Source: Loxodes magnus (Eukaryota; Ciliophora; Karyorelictea; Loxodida; Loxodidae). From it: a DNA stretch of 64,000 nt. This document shows positions 18,458-32,879 of this stretch, piece by piece. Under the pieces are notes generated by a model. The model did not search any database and was not told the origin of the DNA. It saw nothing but the letters and a program-made list of their open reading frames with translations. Within the stretch, counting starts at the first letter, position 1, and every line of letters begins with the position of its first letter. The position numbers were made by a program, and so were the translations under genes. The stretch is taken from assembly GCA_946699065.1 (NCBI GenBank), contig CAMPDV010000379.1, forward strand, positions 62,001-126,000, in the 5' to 3' direction.

Positions 18458-21112
18458 TTATTATTACATCTCTTCTGTTATTTTTATTTTTCTATTTTAC
18501 TTCTTATGTTAATTTAGACATTTTAAGTAATTTAATTTAAATATTACTAATTTTTAGATAAAAGATTAAAATCATATTAATATACAATAAATCTATTCAT
18601 ATATGCTTAGTAGTATCTTTTTAAATAAGTTTAATCATTTTATTCATTTCTTTACGATTTAACTTTAATTACCTATAAATTTTAATACTTTAAATATAAA
18701 TTTTATGTAGTTTTATTATATTTAAGATATCATGTATGCTAAATTAAAGATAAGCTATTTTTATTTTATTATATCATTTAAATAGGGTGGAAAGCCCTTT
18801 CCTTCGGATGCTGCTTGGAGGCCCAGCAAGGCAACAAAAAAATGAGCGTGGGCGGAGGATAAATCGGAGGAAGAGAAACTAATTACAAGAGAAGGAAGAT
18901 GTGACAAGCTGGAGAACTCTGAATGCCAGGAGGAAACTTTCTTCATCATAGGTTGGGGAAATGTACCCGTAATCGCATATTGCATACTATGCTTTGGAGG
19001 GAAAAATTGCAGGGACGTACTGCAGGAAGAGAAAATAAGGAAAGAGAGACCTATAAAAAAATTTCGACATTAAATAAAATTAATTTAAAGAGCCGCGCAC
19101 CAACAAGAGTACTATGCGCTCTATAATCTAATTTATTTATTTATTTAACTAGATTCTTTAATTTAATTTAGATAATGAAGTAGTCAGTAATATATGTTAA
19201 AGAACCTTTAAGCGTTTTTTAAGAAAAGGAGAGCTTACGCTTTTCCTTTCAGTGAGTTATAAAAATCAAAGTAGCGTGGCTTGTCTAGCAGTTGATGTGC
19301 ATGGAGACATAGTCTTCTGGTAGGCAAAGTCTATTTAAAAATGAATTTTCCATTTGTACATTCTTCCGCCAGGATAACGGTAGAGGCGATTTTCATTCTT
19401 CTTAAATTTTGACAACTTTCGTCTTTTTTCTTGTTCGCTTATTCCTCCTAATAAGTTTAAATTATCAGTAGTTCCTCTATTTTCTATGTAAGTTCTTCAT
19501 TATCTATAGAAGTTTCAAGCACTAGCATACAAGTAGAACTATTTCTGAGTTTTGGCTTATTGGTGTCTTACAGGAGAAGGAGAATAGGTAAGGAATGTTC
19601 ATTCTCTTCTTAGTTTCATCATTTTAGTATCTATTAATTACTGTTATACCTTTTCTTGGTATTATACTACTTCTCAAGAGACTTTATTAGTTATTTTCTA
19701 AGGTCTTTCACTTAATCTCTAAGTTCCTGGACTTCTTCTCAAAGTGAGTCTGGATTTCTAGTTTAGAGCCAGCCCATTGCCATGCTAATTATTACATATC
19801 ATTTTTTAACTTTGAGCCTTTCACCACCCAGTTAAGCTCGCCAATTATCTTTGCTATTGTATCAGATTCCTTTTTAAATAAGTTTCCTTATTCTCTTGCT
19901 TACTAGAAATTTCTTTCTGTGAAAATTCAATTAGATTCAATAATTAAGATTAACTTTTTTATTTTACTAATTTAATTTGTTCTAAAAATTAATTTAAATA
20001 TATAATAGGTTTGACTCTTTTTCTATCTGCTATATCTTTCTTCAAAGTTTTTAGTAGATTACATTATTTTTTCTTTTTTTTCTTGAATTAAAAAGTTTAT
20101 TTTCTAAGCAAAACAATAATGCTAATTTTCCAAGCTAGTTTTTTCTATAATCTTCAATAATATTAGCATTCCTATTTACTTGAAAATTTGCTTTATTTAT
20201 CAATAAATTAATAATCTTATGCATTTTTTAATATTTTCCTTCTTTTTTCCTCGTTTCCTTTTATTTATACGAAAGCTTATTTTAATTTTATCTATTAAAT
20301 AAAAGTTAATAAAGCTATATTAGCTTGAGATACTTTTGATAATTTTAAAATTGATATTTAATATATCAATTAAATATAAAAATTGAATATAAATAATACA
20401 AAAATATTGATTAAATTCTTTTATAATTAAATAATTTATATTTTATAAGCTTTTTAAGTTCTTAAATGAAAACTACATATTTTTAAATATGCTCATTCAT
20501 GTTTATTTTTTAAAAAAAGTTAGTTAAAATATAATAATAGTAATTATGAATGAAAATATAAGTATTTAAAATGTTTAATTTATTTATGTTAAAGGTACAT
20601 TTAATAAATAATTTATTTGTTTCTCATTTTTTATTTAATTAAAAGAAGATTACTTGAAGTGTTTTTAATTAATTATTAAAAATGTCACCTTTAAAAATAT
20701 TTAATTTTACAATGTGCTTTTCTTGTGAAGATGGCTTGATTATATTTAATTTTTTTAGTGGTAAATAACTTAAATTTGGATATTTAAAATTAGTTATTTT
20801 TGAATTGATTAAATGAAAAATTGACGTTTAATTTAATCTAGCATAGAAATAATTTTAGACTAATAAATACTTGAATCTATCAAATTTGATATAATGATAT
20901 TTTAAATATATTTGCTGTTTTTGTTTAAAGACTCAAAGAATTTTCTATTAACAGAATACTTAAAATATAAACAATAAATAGTAAAGTTTTAATATTTTTC
21001 TTATAATTTGTATAGATTTATATTTGAATAACGATTAAAAATTATAATAAGATCACTAAATTATTTATATATAGGTTATATACTAACATATAAACTATAA
21101 ATATTTAAAAAA

Positions 21113-22137
21113 ATGGAATTATAGATCCGTCTTTCAAAAAAATAAATAAGGAAAGCAAGAAAGCAAGAAAGCAAGAAAGCAAGAAAGCAAGAAAGCAAGA
21201 AAGCAAGAAAGCAAGAAAGCAAGAAAGCAAGAAAGCAAGAAAGCAAGAAAGCAAGAAAGCAAGAAAGCAAGAAAGCAAGAAAGCAAGAAAGCAAGAAAGC
21301 AAGAAAGCAAGACAATAATAAGATCTAGCTCTTCACCTGAAGGAAAAATAATGATAGGTCCAGCCGAGTCAGTTAATCCACAAACTTAGAGTAACAACTT
21401 TCTTCAAGAGTAAATTGAAAAAATGAAAGCAATGATCATTAAATAAGATGAAATGATATTCAATTACGGAGATCGAATTCGAGAACTTATGGATTGCATC
21501 GAAGATTAAAACAACGAATTAAAAATATTGAGAAGCTAGCTAATAAAAAGAAGTTTAGTTACAGAATAGTAATTATAAAAAATGTCATAATCAAATTTTA
21601 AATAATCTCAATGCATGATTAAAGAAGAAACTCCAATCCAATTTTAGAATACAGAATAAAATAAACCTAGTTAAGAATAGGCAAGCACAGATTTAACTAA
21701 AAGAATTGAACAACTGGAAAATAAAATATTTAAAAAGAAGAACACTGAGAAATAAATAAAAAAATTGTTGGTATTGCTACTCACGAAATCACTTACTAAG
21801 ACACTGCAAAGAATGAAAGAATTTACAGATAAGAGAAGAGCAGAAAACATGAAAGCTTTAAATAAACTATGGATTACTGAAAATGGAGTTTGCAAACATA
21901 AAACTTTTAATACGCAACAAAGAAAATTAATAATGGTAACCATCCACTTACAAAAAAGGTCGGTGAAGACTTACCACGTAAAAAAATTGGTCTGCAGGTA
22001 CCTGGTTGAAAGCCCAGGGATAGCAAACTTTTATTTAACGCTAAGTTCATTTTTATTATTATTATAAACTATAAATATCTATAATTTGGTATATTTTAAT
22101 AGCTGAATAATAAAATGCTTATTTTCTAAAATTATGA
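21113..22137 (+). CDS. Gene 1, unit 2
   Basis: Copy of the coiled-coil/zinc-knuckle gene (knuckle 21766-21807). Nineteen octanucleotides leave the ATG at 21113 out of frame with the coil, so if the ATG is real this copy would make a different N-terminus or none. The +1 break before the knuckle is the same as in unit 1. Confidence 0.55.
21155..21312 (+). repeat. (GCAAGAAA)19 octanucleotide run
   Basis: Nineteen full copies plus a 6-base remnant, half the number in unit 1, with flanks otherwise nearly identical. Confidence 0.97.
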
Positions 22138-24270
22138 GAAAAATTAAAAATTTGAAATATAAAATAATAATAGTTAATTAAACTACACTTATAATCATTT
22201 TTAGCATCTTTGCTTTATTCAAATTATTATATTTTCTGAGAACCTAATATTATGCAAATATAATCTTATAACCTTAGATTTTAACTTTAATTTATAAGTT
22301 ATCAGTCTTTAGGTTGAAACAGGAAAAATCATTATTAATTAGAGCTTTCTTTAAAACTGAATAAAAGTAATTAAACAAATCTTTATAAATTAATTAGTCA
22401 AAAATAAAACTTAAATTTGTTTAAGAATGGACATATAATAAGTAAAGATGATAATACATCAATCTTGTTATATTCTAAAAAGAAATAATTTATTTTCTAT
22501 TCATTTGTAACATAAAGCATAAAGCATTTATAAATTGTATATTAAAAGTAAAAATTATATTTCTAATTTTCCTTTTTTATCAAAATGCTTAATTTACAAG
22601 AGACAACTTATAAGCATTTAAAAATTAAAAATGAGAAAAGTTATATACTATTAGATTTTAGTTTTGACTAATTGTATAAGTCTAAGCGTTTTAGAAATTC
22701 TTGAAGTTTAGTAGAGAAAATAATATAATTTAGTTAAATTTTTATAATATAATAGTTATTTAATTTTAATTTAACATACTTCTATTTATTTAAGCATCTT
22801 TTTTAAACTTAATCTAAAATATTTGTATAATTTTATTTTAATTTACAAATAAAAAAAGCATACTTCTTTCCTAAAATTTAGGAGTTTAAAATAGATATAA
22901 TTTTAAATCAATTTATAATTATTTTCGAATTACATTAAATATTTTTGTCTTAATACTTTATTTTTAATTTAGCATAAGTAAACATATAAGGGTATTTTAA
23001 GAGAAAGATAGAAAAATAGATTAAATATAAGTAAAGAAGCTTTATTTTAATGAGGTAATATATAAACGAAAATGAATAATAGGTATATCGAATAAAAACT
23101 TTCCTGAAGATAAAATGTTTACTTATATTAAACACTTTTAATATCATTTTTAAAGTAAATTAAGTTATTTATTCATGTCTGATTGTTTAAATTTAACTAT
23201 TTTCAAAATTAATTATTTAAATAACTTATCTAATTAATTTATTCAAAAATCAATTCAAATAATTAAATAGTAATTGAATCACAAAAATTAAATAATTCAT
23301 TTAATGTTTTAAAGCTTAAATATTAAAGCTAAAGACTTTCTTAATTTAGACATTTATAGTTTATTCTCTTTAATTTTAACTATAAAACAACTATATATAG
23401 TTTTAAAGTTAAACGCATTCATTTTTCATAAATTTACTTCTTAGATAATGCTAAATAAGATTGAAATTTTCATAAATGTTAAATGATTAAATCAAAATTA
23501 TTTCTAGAGTTAATTTGCAAATTTATTTTGCTTATCATAATTTTCTTATCATTACTAATTAAAACTTACACTATTTTATTACCCTATTTTTAACAATATA
23601 TGCTGATTTAGTAATTACTAAGAATTTGTAAGATTTAAATATTAAAATTCCTGTTAAATTGCCATCATAAACAAATTTATTTTATATAGAAATTTTAGAT
23701 AAATAAATATGCTTATAGAGCACCTCGTTGGCTCGCAGCTCTTTCAATTTAATATTAATATTAAATATTAAAAAAGTGTTCTCATACTTCATATTGTCAT
23801 TCTAGCCCTCCAATTAGTCATGACAGCTTATCCAAATGTGGAATCTGTTTATTAAAAAATTATTCATGAGTTTTTAACCAAATGCTCCAGTCTTCTTGAA
23901 TAAGACCTTAGAATTGTAATTAAGTCAATTGCAGCTCATTAATAAAGCATTCATACTGCTATCGAGAACCCTTTAGTAAGTTGTGATTGTCTCTTCCGAG
24001 TTTGTTTACCCTTTTCCGTGGTAGCATCTAGTGCAAGATTACTCGCAGTGATATATACACTGCGCCAAATTACCTACTAATTCTCCTGACAGCCATTTGA
24101 TTATATTTGAATATTGTAATTTTAATAATGTTTGTTTGATTAAATAAAAGAAGCAATCAATTTAAATTAGAGAAAAAAGAGAAAATAGACTAAAAGAATA
24201 TATATTTTGATTATTAAGAAACTAATTATTGTTTTTAATTAAAATTTATATAGTAGTACAGGATAAAATA

Positions 24271-24956
24271 ATGGAACATTTCTTGCAAAAAGTCTCTTCT
24301 AAACAGGATTCCAATCAAATTACGATTAGCAAAATATACTTTAACAACTCAAAATTATGCAATCAAATATTTCTAATCTTTTAAGACATGTAAAAAAGCT
24401 TGGAGGAAAAATTGCATATTTGATCTCTAACACGTAAGAATAAAAAACTGAAAGTACTCAGCAAATATCAAAATCGAATAATTAGAAACAAAATTTCACC
24501 AATTCGCTGAGCTGATCGTAAGCATACTCCTTTAAAATATGTTGATGAATTACTCGATCGATGTAGAACCTGATCAACCAGAAAAAATTTTATATATAAT
24601 TGATTTTAGATAGGGAGGAGAAATCCTTCCAATGCGATTGATTGAAACTCTGGTACCAGGAAGTACCCCGTGTGAAGGCCTGAACAAGAATCTTTGCAGG
24701 AGCCAAGAATATCAAGACTGAGGCATCAAGTAACAATATGTTGAACGATGCCTGAGAATAAGGTCTCTTTAGGGAAGCACTCCGACACTGGCCCTATAGG
24801 AGACGAGAATATCCAAGGGATGTTAGCCCAGGGAAGAATGTAATGTAATACGTTTTTTAACTTTAAAGAACTTTAATTAAAGAGCTGCGCGCTATCGTAG
24901 TGCTACGCACTCTATAATCTTTGTTTTTTTTATAAAAATAAGAAAAAAAATGGTGA
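24271..24956 (+). pseudogene. Gene E, unit 2 (one-base loss)
   Basis: Matches gene E of unit 1 but is one base shorter in the A/T run after the codons for ACCAGA (about 24583-24598), which shifts the RIFAGA half out of frame. The rest is nearly unchanged, including the hairpin at 24881. Confidence 0.5.
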
Positions 24957-25843
24957 TATTAAAGGATATTTGGACATACACCAAGATACTTCTGATATTT
25001 AAAACGAAAGCAATAACAAGAAAATTTAAAAATATGATAATCTTTTAGTAATTTATATTGCATTCCAGAAGGGCTGTTATGCTTGAAAAAATTGTACAAA
25101 TGGAGTGAAATCTTGATGAATTGATCATGCGCAGCAAGAAGAAATTATAATATGATTGGAATTGAACTTGGCTGAAGGAAGACTCTTTAATAAAAAGATA
25201 ACTTAATACATCAAGATATGTATTAAAAGAAAATGATCCAGAAGAAGAATTGAAATAGAATATTTAACAAAAATAATAAACTTTACAGTGATGAAACTGA
25301 TTGAAAGGTGTAATCACTACAATTAATTATTATCATTATTATAATATTTCTATATAGAAAAAAGGGTTATAAAAGAATAAATTTCTTAAATAAAAAATAT
25401 TATTTTTATTTAATTCTAAATATAAGCTTTTCAGAGATTAGTAAAGAAAGATAAAAGATTATCTCTTAATTTTTTATTCATTCTAAATCTTTTAGAACAT
25501 ACAATGAAAGCTCACTTTCTATAAATTTGTAAATTATTTATACAATAAAGCTTTAAAATTTAGCTGCATTTAAGTAGACAAAATTATAAACATAGCATAA
25601 AGAATTTCAAAAGAAATAAATAATAAATTAATTATTTAATATACTCATTGCATAGTATCAAAACCAAAAAGTGTTATTGAAAGAATTGTCTCCAGTTTTG
25701 GAATGAACTAGAAATAAACTTCCGAAATAATTTTCTTAATATTAAGAATTGTCGTTAACTTAGAATAGTATTTAAAAATTCTAGTATGATACGAAATCTC
25801 ATATCTAAAAATTAGACAGAGAAAAAGGGCAAGATAATGAAAT

Positions 25844-27125
25844 ATGAATATTCACCAACTAAGTGAAAAGCAAGTTGTTTTAAGAGCTTAAAAAATCAAT
25901 ATTAAGATGAATGATAAAAAAGACATTAAAATTAATCAAAACAAAATTACTTTAAGATGTTATCTAAGTAAATTAAAAAAAATTCTAACTCGGAGAAAAA
26001 ATATAAATCAGTAATGTGCAAGAATTAAACTTATGAAAAGTGAGTTAATGAAAGCCATGAGATTTACTCACCAATAAATTCGTAAGTAGGAGAAACCCAT
26101 TGAAAGTGAGGATTCGTCTTCCTCATATGAAGAGAAACACTTTGTAGGAGAAAAAAACGAATCTCATTAAGTTGGAAATCTATTATTCAATATATCTAAG
26201 TAAGAAGAGGCAATCTTTAACCTTTCAGATTAATTAAGATCCATTTTTACTTAGTACGAAGTGTTTAACGAAGAACTCGACCAAAAAGAACTTTACTTGT
26301 CATAAATAAGCACATAACAAGAGAATAAATATGATTATAGTGCTAATAATCATCTAGTTAAGTAGTATCAATGCAGATAGAAAACCCTGTATACTAGTAG
26401 CCACTTCCTAAAATCTAATAAAAAAATACTGGCTCAACTTAAAAGAACAAAAATAGAGGAATTTCTGAAAGATTAGAGAAAATAGAAAGAATCCTTACCA
26501 AGAGGCAAAAAAAGCAAGTAATCAGAAAAAGATATTGATATTGCAAATAAACATAACATTTAATTAGAAACTCTAAAGACGTTAAAAACCTTCAAGTAAA
26601 AAAAAGTAAAAGAACCGCTAAGACAGATCTCAAGACTTTGAATTACAAGAGAAGGAATTTACAAAAAAAATTTAATTCAAAAACTTAGAGAGAGCAAGTT
26701 GGTCAATCTTCCTAAAAAAAGGTCATGGAACCCTGCAACGCAAAATTTAATGGGCCGCCTCAATCAAGTTGAAATCCCTGAAGAAGGTAAACATTTATAT
26801 TGACTACTAGTTTATGTTATTATTATTATGTTACCTAAGTAATTAAGTGGCTATAAAGCCTAAAAAACCAAAAAATCTGGCTTTTGGAAACACCCTTTGT
26901 TTGAAGAAAAAATCTAGAATCTTGGCAGGAGCCATGAGAGAAAGGACTTGAGACTTTGAGTAGATTTTACGTTGAAAGATATCAGGAAATTAAGCTTTTT
27001 TGGGTGATAATCTGATTACAGCCTAAAAGAGAAATAAATTTTAAGGAAATGTTAGCATTGAAAAAGATTTAATGAAGAAATGTTTTTAACTTAAAAATAT
27101 TATAAAAAGAGCATCACGATATTGA
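25844..27125 (+). CDS. Gene 2, unit 2
   Basis: Same start and degenerate knuckle as unit 1. It lacks a few bases in the ACCAAACAAAG region (near 26281) that units 1, 3 and 4 keep, adding a further frame change in the coil. It has the two-T version between knuckle and RILAGA frames. Confidence 0.5.
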
Positions 27126-27233
27126 GGATCATTGAAATAAATATATAGATATTTAAATGAAGAATCTTTAAAAATTAGCAAATTATTAGTAATTTTAAAT
27201 CAATATTTGATTAAATGTTAATAGTTAAATATC

Positions 27234-29873
27234 TCATCTTATATCTACGCTTAAAATTTTTATGCGATCTTTATCATTATATAAAGAAACCGCAGGATAG
27301 AAAACTCGATTTTTAAAATAAATATCTTCAAAAGCAACTCCATAACTCAAACTTTTAGCGCTGCTTTTAATTTCAAAGAATAAACCTTCTTAGATAGTGT
27401 CAATTATCATTTTAATTATATCACCTTTTACTACTACTCGGCCATAATCTGCTACTTTTAAACCATTATTTCACTTTGAAGACGTCAAATTTTCTTATAT
27501 AAACAAAGAATAGCCAAGTTTTTAAAAAGCTATATTTTTATTTAAATTCTTTCAATCTTAATTATTAGGAGTAATCCCTATCATAATTTGATAAAAAGAA
27601 ATAATCTAAAATTATATTTCATATATTTTTCCATACATAATTTCGAAACTTAGTAAAGAAGTTCCCCAATCTAAATCGAGCTTTCATGCCAAATAATTAT
27701 CGTCACTTAATTATATGCTTTTATGAAGTTTGTTGGTATCAAATCGTCAAAATAATTTTTAAAGTTATGGTTAAAACTTAGAAAAATTAGTTTAGATTTA
27801 TTGAAAATTATCTAATATTGTTTTCTAGTTGTTTATAAAATTTTCTAAATTTTTAAGTGTATCTTAAATTTGGCTTATGTTCCTAAATACATAGACAAAT
27901 TAATTATAAATTTTATCTATCTCTTATAAAAATTTATTCTTTTCTCAGGTTATGTTTGATTTGATTTACTACTAGGTTTATGTTTAATTGCTTAGTTGCT
28001 CTTAGATTTATTTTTCTATTAAGTCCTGCTTCTCGTTTTAATTTTATATTTGGCTTAAGTTTTGGTTTATAGTATTAAACTAATTCTATACTTGCTTGAA
28101 CTCTTAATAAACCTGATTTTTTTCTTAGGTTATGTTTGATTTGATTTACTACTAGGTTTATGTTTAATTGCTTAGTTGCTCTTAGATTTATTTTTCTATT
28201 AAGTCCTGCTTCTCGTTTTAATTTTATATTTGGCTTAAGTTTTGGTTTATAGTATTAAACTAATTCTGTACTTGCTTGAACTCTTAATAAACCTGATTTT
28301 TTTCTTAGGTTATGTTTGATTGGATTTACTACTACGTTTATGTTTAATTGCTTAGTTGCTCTTAGATTTATTTTTCTATTAAGTCCTGCTTCTCGTTTTA
28401 ATTTTATATTTGACTTAAGTTTTGGTTTATAGTATTAAACTAATTCTGTACTTGCTTGAACTCTTAATAAACCTGATTTTTTTCTTAGGTTATGTTTGAT
28501 TTGATTTACTACTAGGTTTATGTTTAATTGCTTAGTTGCTCTTAGATTTATTTTTCTATTAAGTCCTGCTTCTCGTTTTAATTTTTTATTTGGCTTAAGT
28601 TTTGGTTTATAGTATTAAACTAATTCTATACTTGCTTGAACTCTTAATAAACCTGATTTTTTTCTTAGGTTATGTTTGATTTGATTTACTACTAGGTTTA
28701 TGTTTAATTGCTTAGTTGCTCTTAGATTTATTTTTCTATTAAGTCCTGCTTCTCGTTTTAATTTTTTATTTGGCTTAAGTTTTGGTTTATAGTATTAAAC
28801 TAATTCTGTACTTGCTTGAACTCTTAATAAACCTGATTTTTTTCTTAGGTTATGTTTGATTTGATTTACTACTAGGTTTATGTTTAATTGCTTAGTTGCT
28901 CTTAGATTTATTTTTCTATTAAGTCCTGCTTCTCGTTTTAATTTTTTATTTGGCTTAAGTTTTGGTTTATAGTATTAAACTAATTCTGTACTTGCTTGAA
29001 CTCTTAATAAACCTGATTCTTTTCTTAAGTTATGTTTAACTTGGATTACTGCGGGATTTAATTTTGTTCGTTGTGTACTTCTTAGTATTCTTTATCGTTT
29101 TCATTTTTTTATCCACTAGATATTTTTTGTTATGTGTTATTTTAGCTAATATTGTTATCATTTTTTTGTTTTTATTTTAATTCATATTATTCCTAATGTT
29201 TTTCATTTGCTATTTTACTTTCTATTTAGTCTATTCTATTTATTTAACTTTACATTTATTCTTATATCTATTTATCTATTTAGTCCTAATTTATTTATTT
29301 ACTTTAAATTTAAATTATAATTAAATTAACTTGAGTCATATTGATCTGAATTTATTTCAATTATTAGTTTATGTCTATTTAACTAAAATTTATTTATTCT
29401 TATATTTTGTTTACATTTTGCATAATGATTTTAATATCTTCTTCTTAGTTTTTTTTATCGTTTATCTCAAAATTTCAGTCTTATGTTTAGTTTTATTGTA
29501 TTAGCTCTTATAATTTTTCTTGTAAATTTTAAATTTATTCTTGATGCTCATCTTGCTATTATTTCATTTCATTTAGCTAAGGTTTAAATTCCCTTTAGTC
29601 ATTTTAAATCTTCTTCATGGCTTTTTAAATTTCATTTGTTTATGCTCAATGATAAATAAAAGCCACTGAAAAAATTAAGTAAATTAAAATTTTAGTAATC
29701 CTATCTCTTTTTATTTTATTTTCTATTTCCTAGTGGTTCTTTTTCATTTTTGAGCTAATAGCTATTAAACATTAGTGATTTACCTAATCTTCATTTAAGA
29801 TTTATAAGCCACAACGATTACAATTTTATTCATAATCATTTTTGAATAACAAATCTTTTTCAAGATCCGTCAT
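27234..29873 (-). CDS. Gene A, unit 2: zinc finger-TM-coiled coil-SPRY protein, 879 aa
   Basis: ATG (complement 29871-29873) to TGA (27234-27236) is 2640 bases, exactly 880 codons. It is 360 bases longer than the unit 1 copy because of two extra 180-bp repeats, so 120 residues are added to the coil with no frame change. Finger, membrane helix and SPRY are the same apart from scattered substitutions. This exact preservation of frame across a 360-bp length change argues the gene is under selection. Confidence 0.85.
27948..29027 (-). repeat. 180-bp in-frame repeats, 6 copies
   Basis: Six copies of the 60-residue coding repeat. Several neighbouring copies share private variants, which suggests recent duplication within this unit. 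Confidence 0.93.
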
Positions 29874-30035
29874 TTTTTATAAAATCTAATGATTTGATGC
29901 TTAAATATTCTAATTACAATGTAATATTTGCAGTATAATTTATTTTAACAATTTTCTATTTTCTATTATTTATTTTATTTTATTACATTCAAGAAATGTT
30001 ATCGAATAATTTTAATGTTTAATATCATTTAAAAA

Positions 30036-30720
30036 ATGGCACCTAAGAAATAACAGACTTCTCCAACAAAATCAATAACTCTATATTAGAATTTTTAGAT
30101 GTTTTTTCCTTCTTCAAATGGAAAATTAAAAATTAAAAAAGTTATTAATAATCTTTATTAATCAGGCTTTAGTTATATAAACTCTTTTTGAAATTTAAAA
30201 GACTGAAAATTCAATAATACGATAGGAGAATGCTCTAAATCCATCATTTTATTAATTTTAGGAGAATTTATAGACAGAATAGATCAAAAATAGAACTTTA
30301 ATATATGAAAACTTTAAGCCATAAAATCCTAAATATTAAACGAATCAACGGAACTAGAGCAACATACTATAACGAAATATGTTCCCTTTTGAAGGATAAC
30401 GATACGCTGATATTTCAAATGCACAATATATAAATTGCGTACTTGCTGCCATTTTAGACAAAAAGAAAAAACAATAATAAAAAGATAAAGAAAAATTTAT
30501 TCAGTTTTATTGTAAGTAAGAAGGCTTACTTTACCGGAAAAAAATTCCACGTAAATAAAGAAACTTCTTCATTTATTAAAAAATGAATGAATAAATAGAA
30601 AATGCTTGAAATTTGGAATAAATTAAGTAAAGTAATCTTAAGTTCATGAAGGCTTATGATAGCGTAGATTAAAGTAAATTTGAAGTGCATATATATTTTT
30701 GTAAATAAACTAAAATATGA
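30036..30720 (+). CDS. Gene C, unit 2: 219-aa protein, one 25-base intron, intact
   Basis: Exon 1 (30036-30140) encodes 35 residues, MAPKKQQTSPTKSITLYQNF to KLKIKK. A 25-base intron (GTTATT...TCAG, 30141-30165) follows. Exon 2 runs to TGA 30718-30720. Spliced length is 660 bases, exactly 220 codons. Exon 2 reads ALVIQTLFEIQKTENSIIRQ, later MFPFEGQRYADISNAQYINC and KFMKAYDSVDQSKFEVHIYF. It has many TAA/TAG glutamines and one TGA tryptophan (NAWNLEQ). The family is not recognised; it looks like a soluble, Q-rich, helical protein. It is divergently paired with gene A, so the two may be co-expressed (inference). Confidence 0.75.
30141..30165 (+). other. 25-base intron in gene C (unit 2)
   Basis: GT...AG with a TTAATCAG 3' end. 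Removal shifts exon 2 into the only frame that gives a continuous protein to a TGA stop. Also at 11491-11515 and 48278-48302. Confidence 0.75.
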
Positions 30721-31555
30721 AAAACCAAATAAAGGTAAAACTGCAATATTAAATTATGTTATTTATGCTCTAAATTATAAACTTTTAATTATTTCTTCAT
30801 TAAAAATATACAAATTTAAATTTAAATTTTATACTAATAAAAAAGAATATTAAAATTTAATTTTCAGAAAGCTTAAATTTGCTAAAAGTACTAAATTCTC
30901 TTTAATTTATGTAATTTACTTCCATTTTTTATATAATAAATTATCTATAATTATTATTGACTCAGGATAATTTTCTATAACTTTTTATGCTTATTATGAA
31001 AATCTAAGTTTTATTTATCAAATCAATGTTATCTTTATCCTTTTAGAAATAATTATCTTCCTTAAATTTTAATAATTTTATGGTTCTAAATTTACACTAT
31101 TTGAATAAAAAAATTTTAGTTAAAGTTTGCAAAAAATATTTAATTTTATTCTAAATGATCTATTTTCTCTTCTAATAATTATTTAATTAAAAATATTTTA
31201 ACAGTAAAATAAATATAATTATTTGAGTACTTTTTATAATCTTGTTGAAAAATTATTGAGAAACATAACTGAAAAATTTTTGTTTAATAGCAAAATAAAA
31301 TTGAATGAAAGAAAATATAATAATTGTTAACTTAATAATTTACTTTAATTTTTGAATTTGATAATTATAAATATTTTACTTACTCTCAGATAATAATTTA
31401 TTTAAAATTTGCATAATTATTGCAAATTATTTAATTTAGATATTCATTCTAAGATCAAATTATTATATTTATAATAAATATTTTGACTATTTATTTTTTA
31501 TTATAATAATAATTAATTATATAGCCTAAATTATTAGGTTAAACATTTTTAAATT

Positions 31556-32879
31556 TCATTTTATTTGTCCTTATATAATTTCTGCTGGTTTCTTCGAAGT
31601 TGCTCTAAATTTATTGTTTTTCTTTTTCTACTGCTCAGTGCTATTCTTCTAATATAATTTGCCTTTATGCTCATTCAAGTATCTTTTTCATTTTAATATT
31701 GCTTGCTTCTTTTATTGCTTTATTTATTTCTAATCCTTAGTATGATTTTCTTCTGTAAATTTTCCTCGTTCCGTACAATATAATTCAGTTTATTCCAGAA
31801 TTTGTTTTTTTCTTCCATTTTTTGTTTTTTTCGTTAACTATCAGCATTATCTGACTGATTGTCATTTTCTCTTACAATATCAGCATCTTGACTTTTTCTA
31901 GCATTTGATCCATCTCAATGTACATCAGATCTCCAAATGGTTATTTTTTTTAGATTTTTATTGCTCTAGAAGTAAATATAAAATTCTGAAAATCTCTACA
32001 ACTCTACTCCTTGCCATGCATGTTGTCTTTTTATTTTATTCTTTCACCTAGATTCTAGATGTCTTTTTTCTCGTAAATTTCCTCAACCTTTTTACAATAT
32101 AGTCTTTCTCTTTCACTTATTAGCTTTATTTATTATTGTTTCTTCCTTTTGTTTTCCAACTATTCCTATAGTTTCAATATTCTTACTCGAAATTGAGAAA
32201 TTTCTAGCATTTTTTACACAGATGCTTTTGAGAGTTACAATAATAACATCTTTTTGCTTGTAGTTAGGTTTAAATATTTAGTTATTTTCAACTTCTATTA
32301 TCGTTGGATCATTCCTTTATTCTTTCAATTTCATTTAAAGCTGCAATTTATACTGATTTTTTTCTGTTTTTTCTAATTTGCTAATCAGTTCTTTCTGCTT
32401 CTATTGTTATTTTTGAGATTAACTGGTATGTCATGTGAAATATTTCAAAAGTGTTAATGTCTCTTTTTTAGGTCATGAGTCTCGATTCTATTTTCTCTGC
32501 ATGTTCAAGATTTTTCATTAACTTTTTATTATCTTTCTTCAACTTTTTGACCTCTTTCTGAAGGTCTGGCACCATTATAATTAGCTAATCATAGCTTATT
32601 TACTATTAAGTGGTGAGATTCAAGACTTCCGAGCACATAATATTCTTAGCCTATTTCCTAGGCTTTTTTTCAGAGATGGGAGATTCATTCTAATGGATGA
32701 CCTTTTTGTTACCCTTTTCCTGGTCCTAGCCTTTCTAGGATGTCGTTAACTCCTACTTTTTAGGAGCCACAAAGAATCCTGGCCTTGAGTCCTAACATTT
32801 ATTTAATCTTTTGCAATTCCTTTTAGTAAATAAGATTTAAGATAGCAAATATATTTTTTTTGATTCTAAGTGATGTCAT
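31556..32879 (-). CDS. Gene 3, unit 2: coiled coil with two CCHC zinc knuckles
   Basis: Core frame from M at complement 32636-32638 to TGA 31556-31558 is 361 codons, as in unit 1, with both knuckles kept. The upstream RILCGS exon is also present. The upper boundary given is the equivalent of the unit 1 upstream ATG. Confidence 0.65.
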
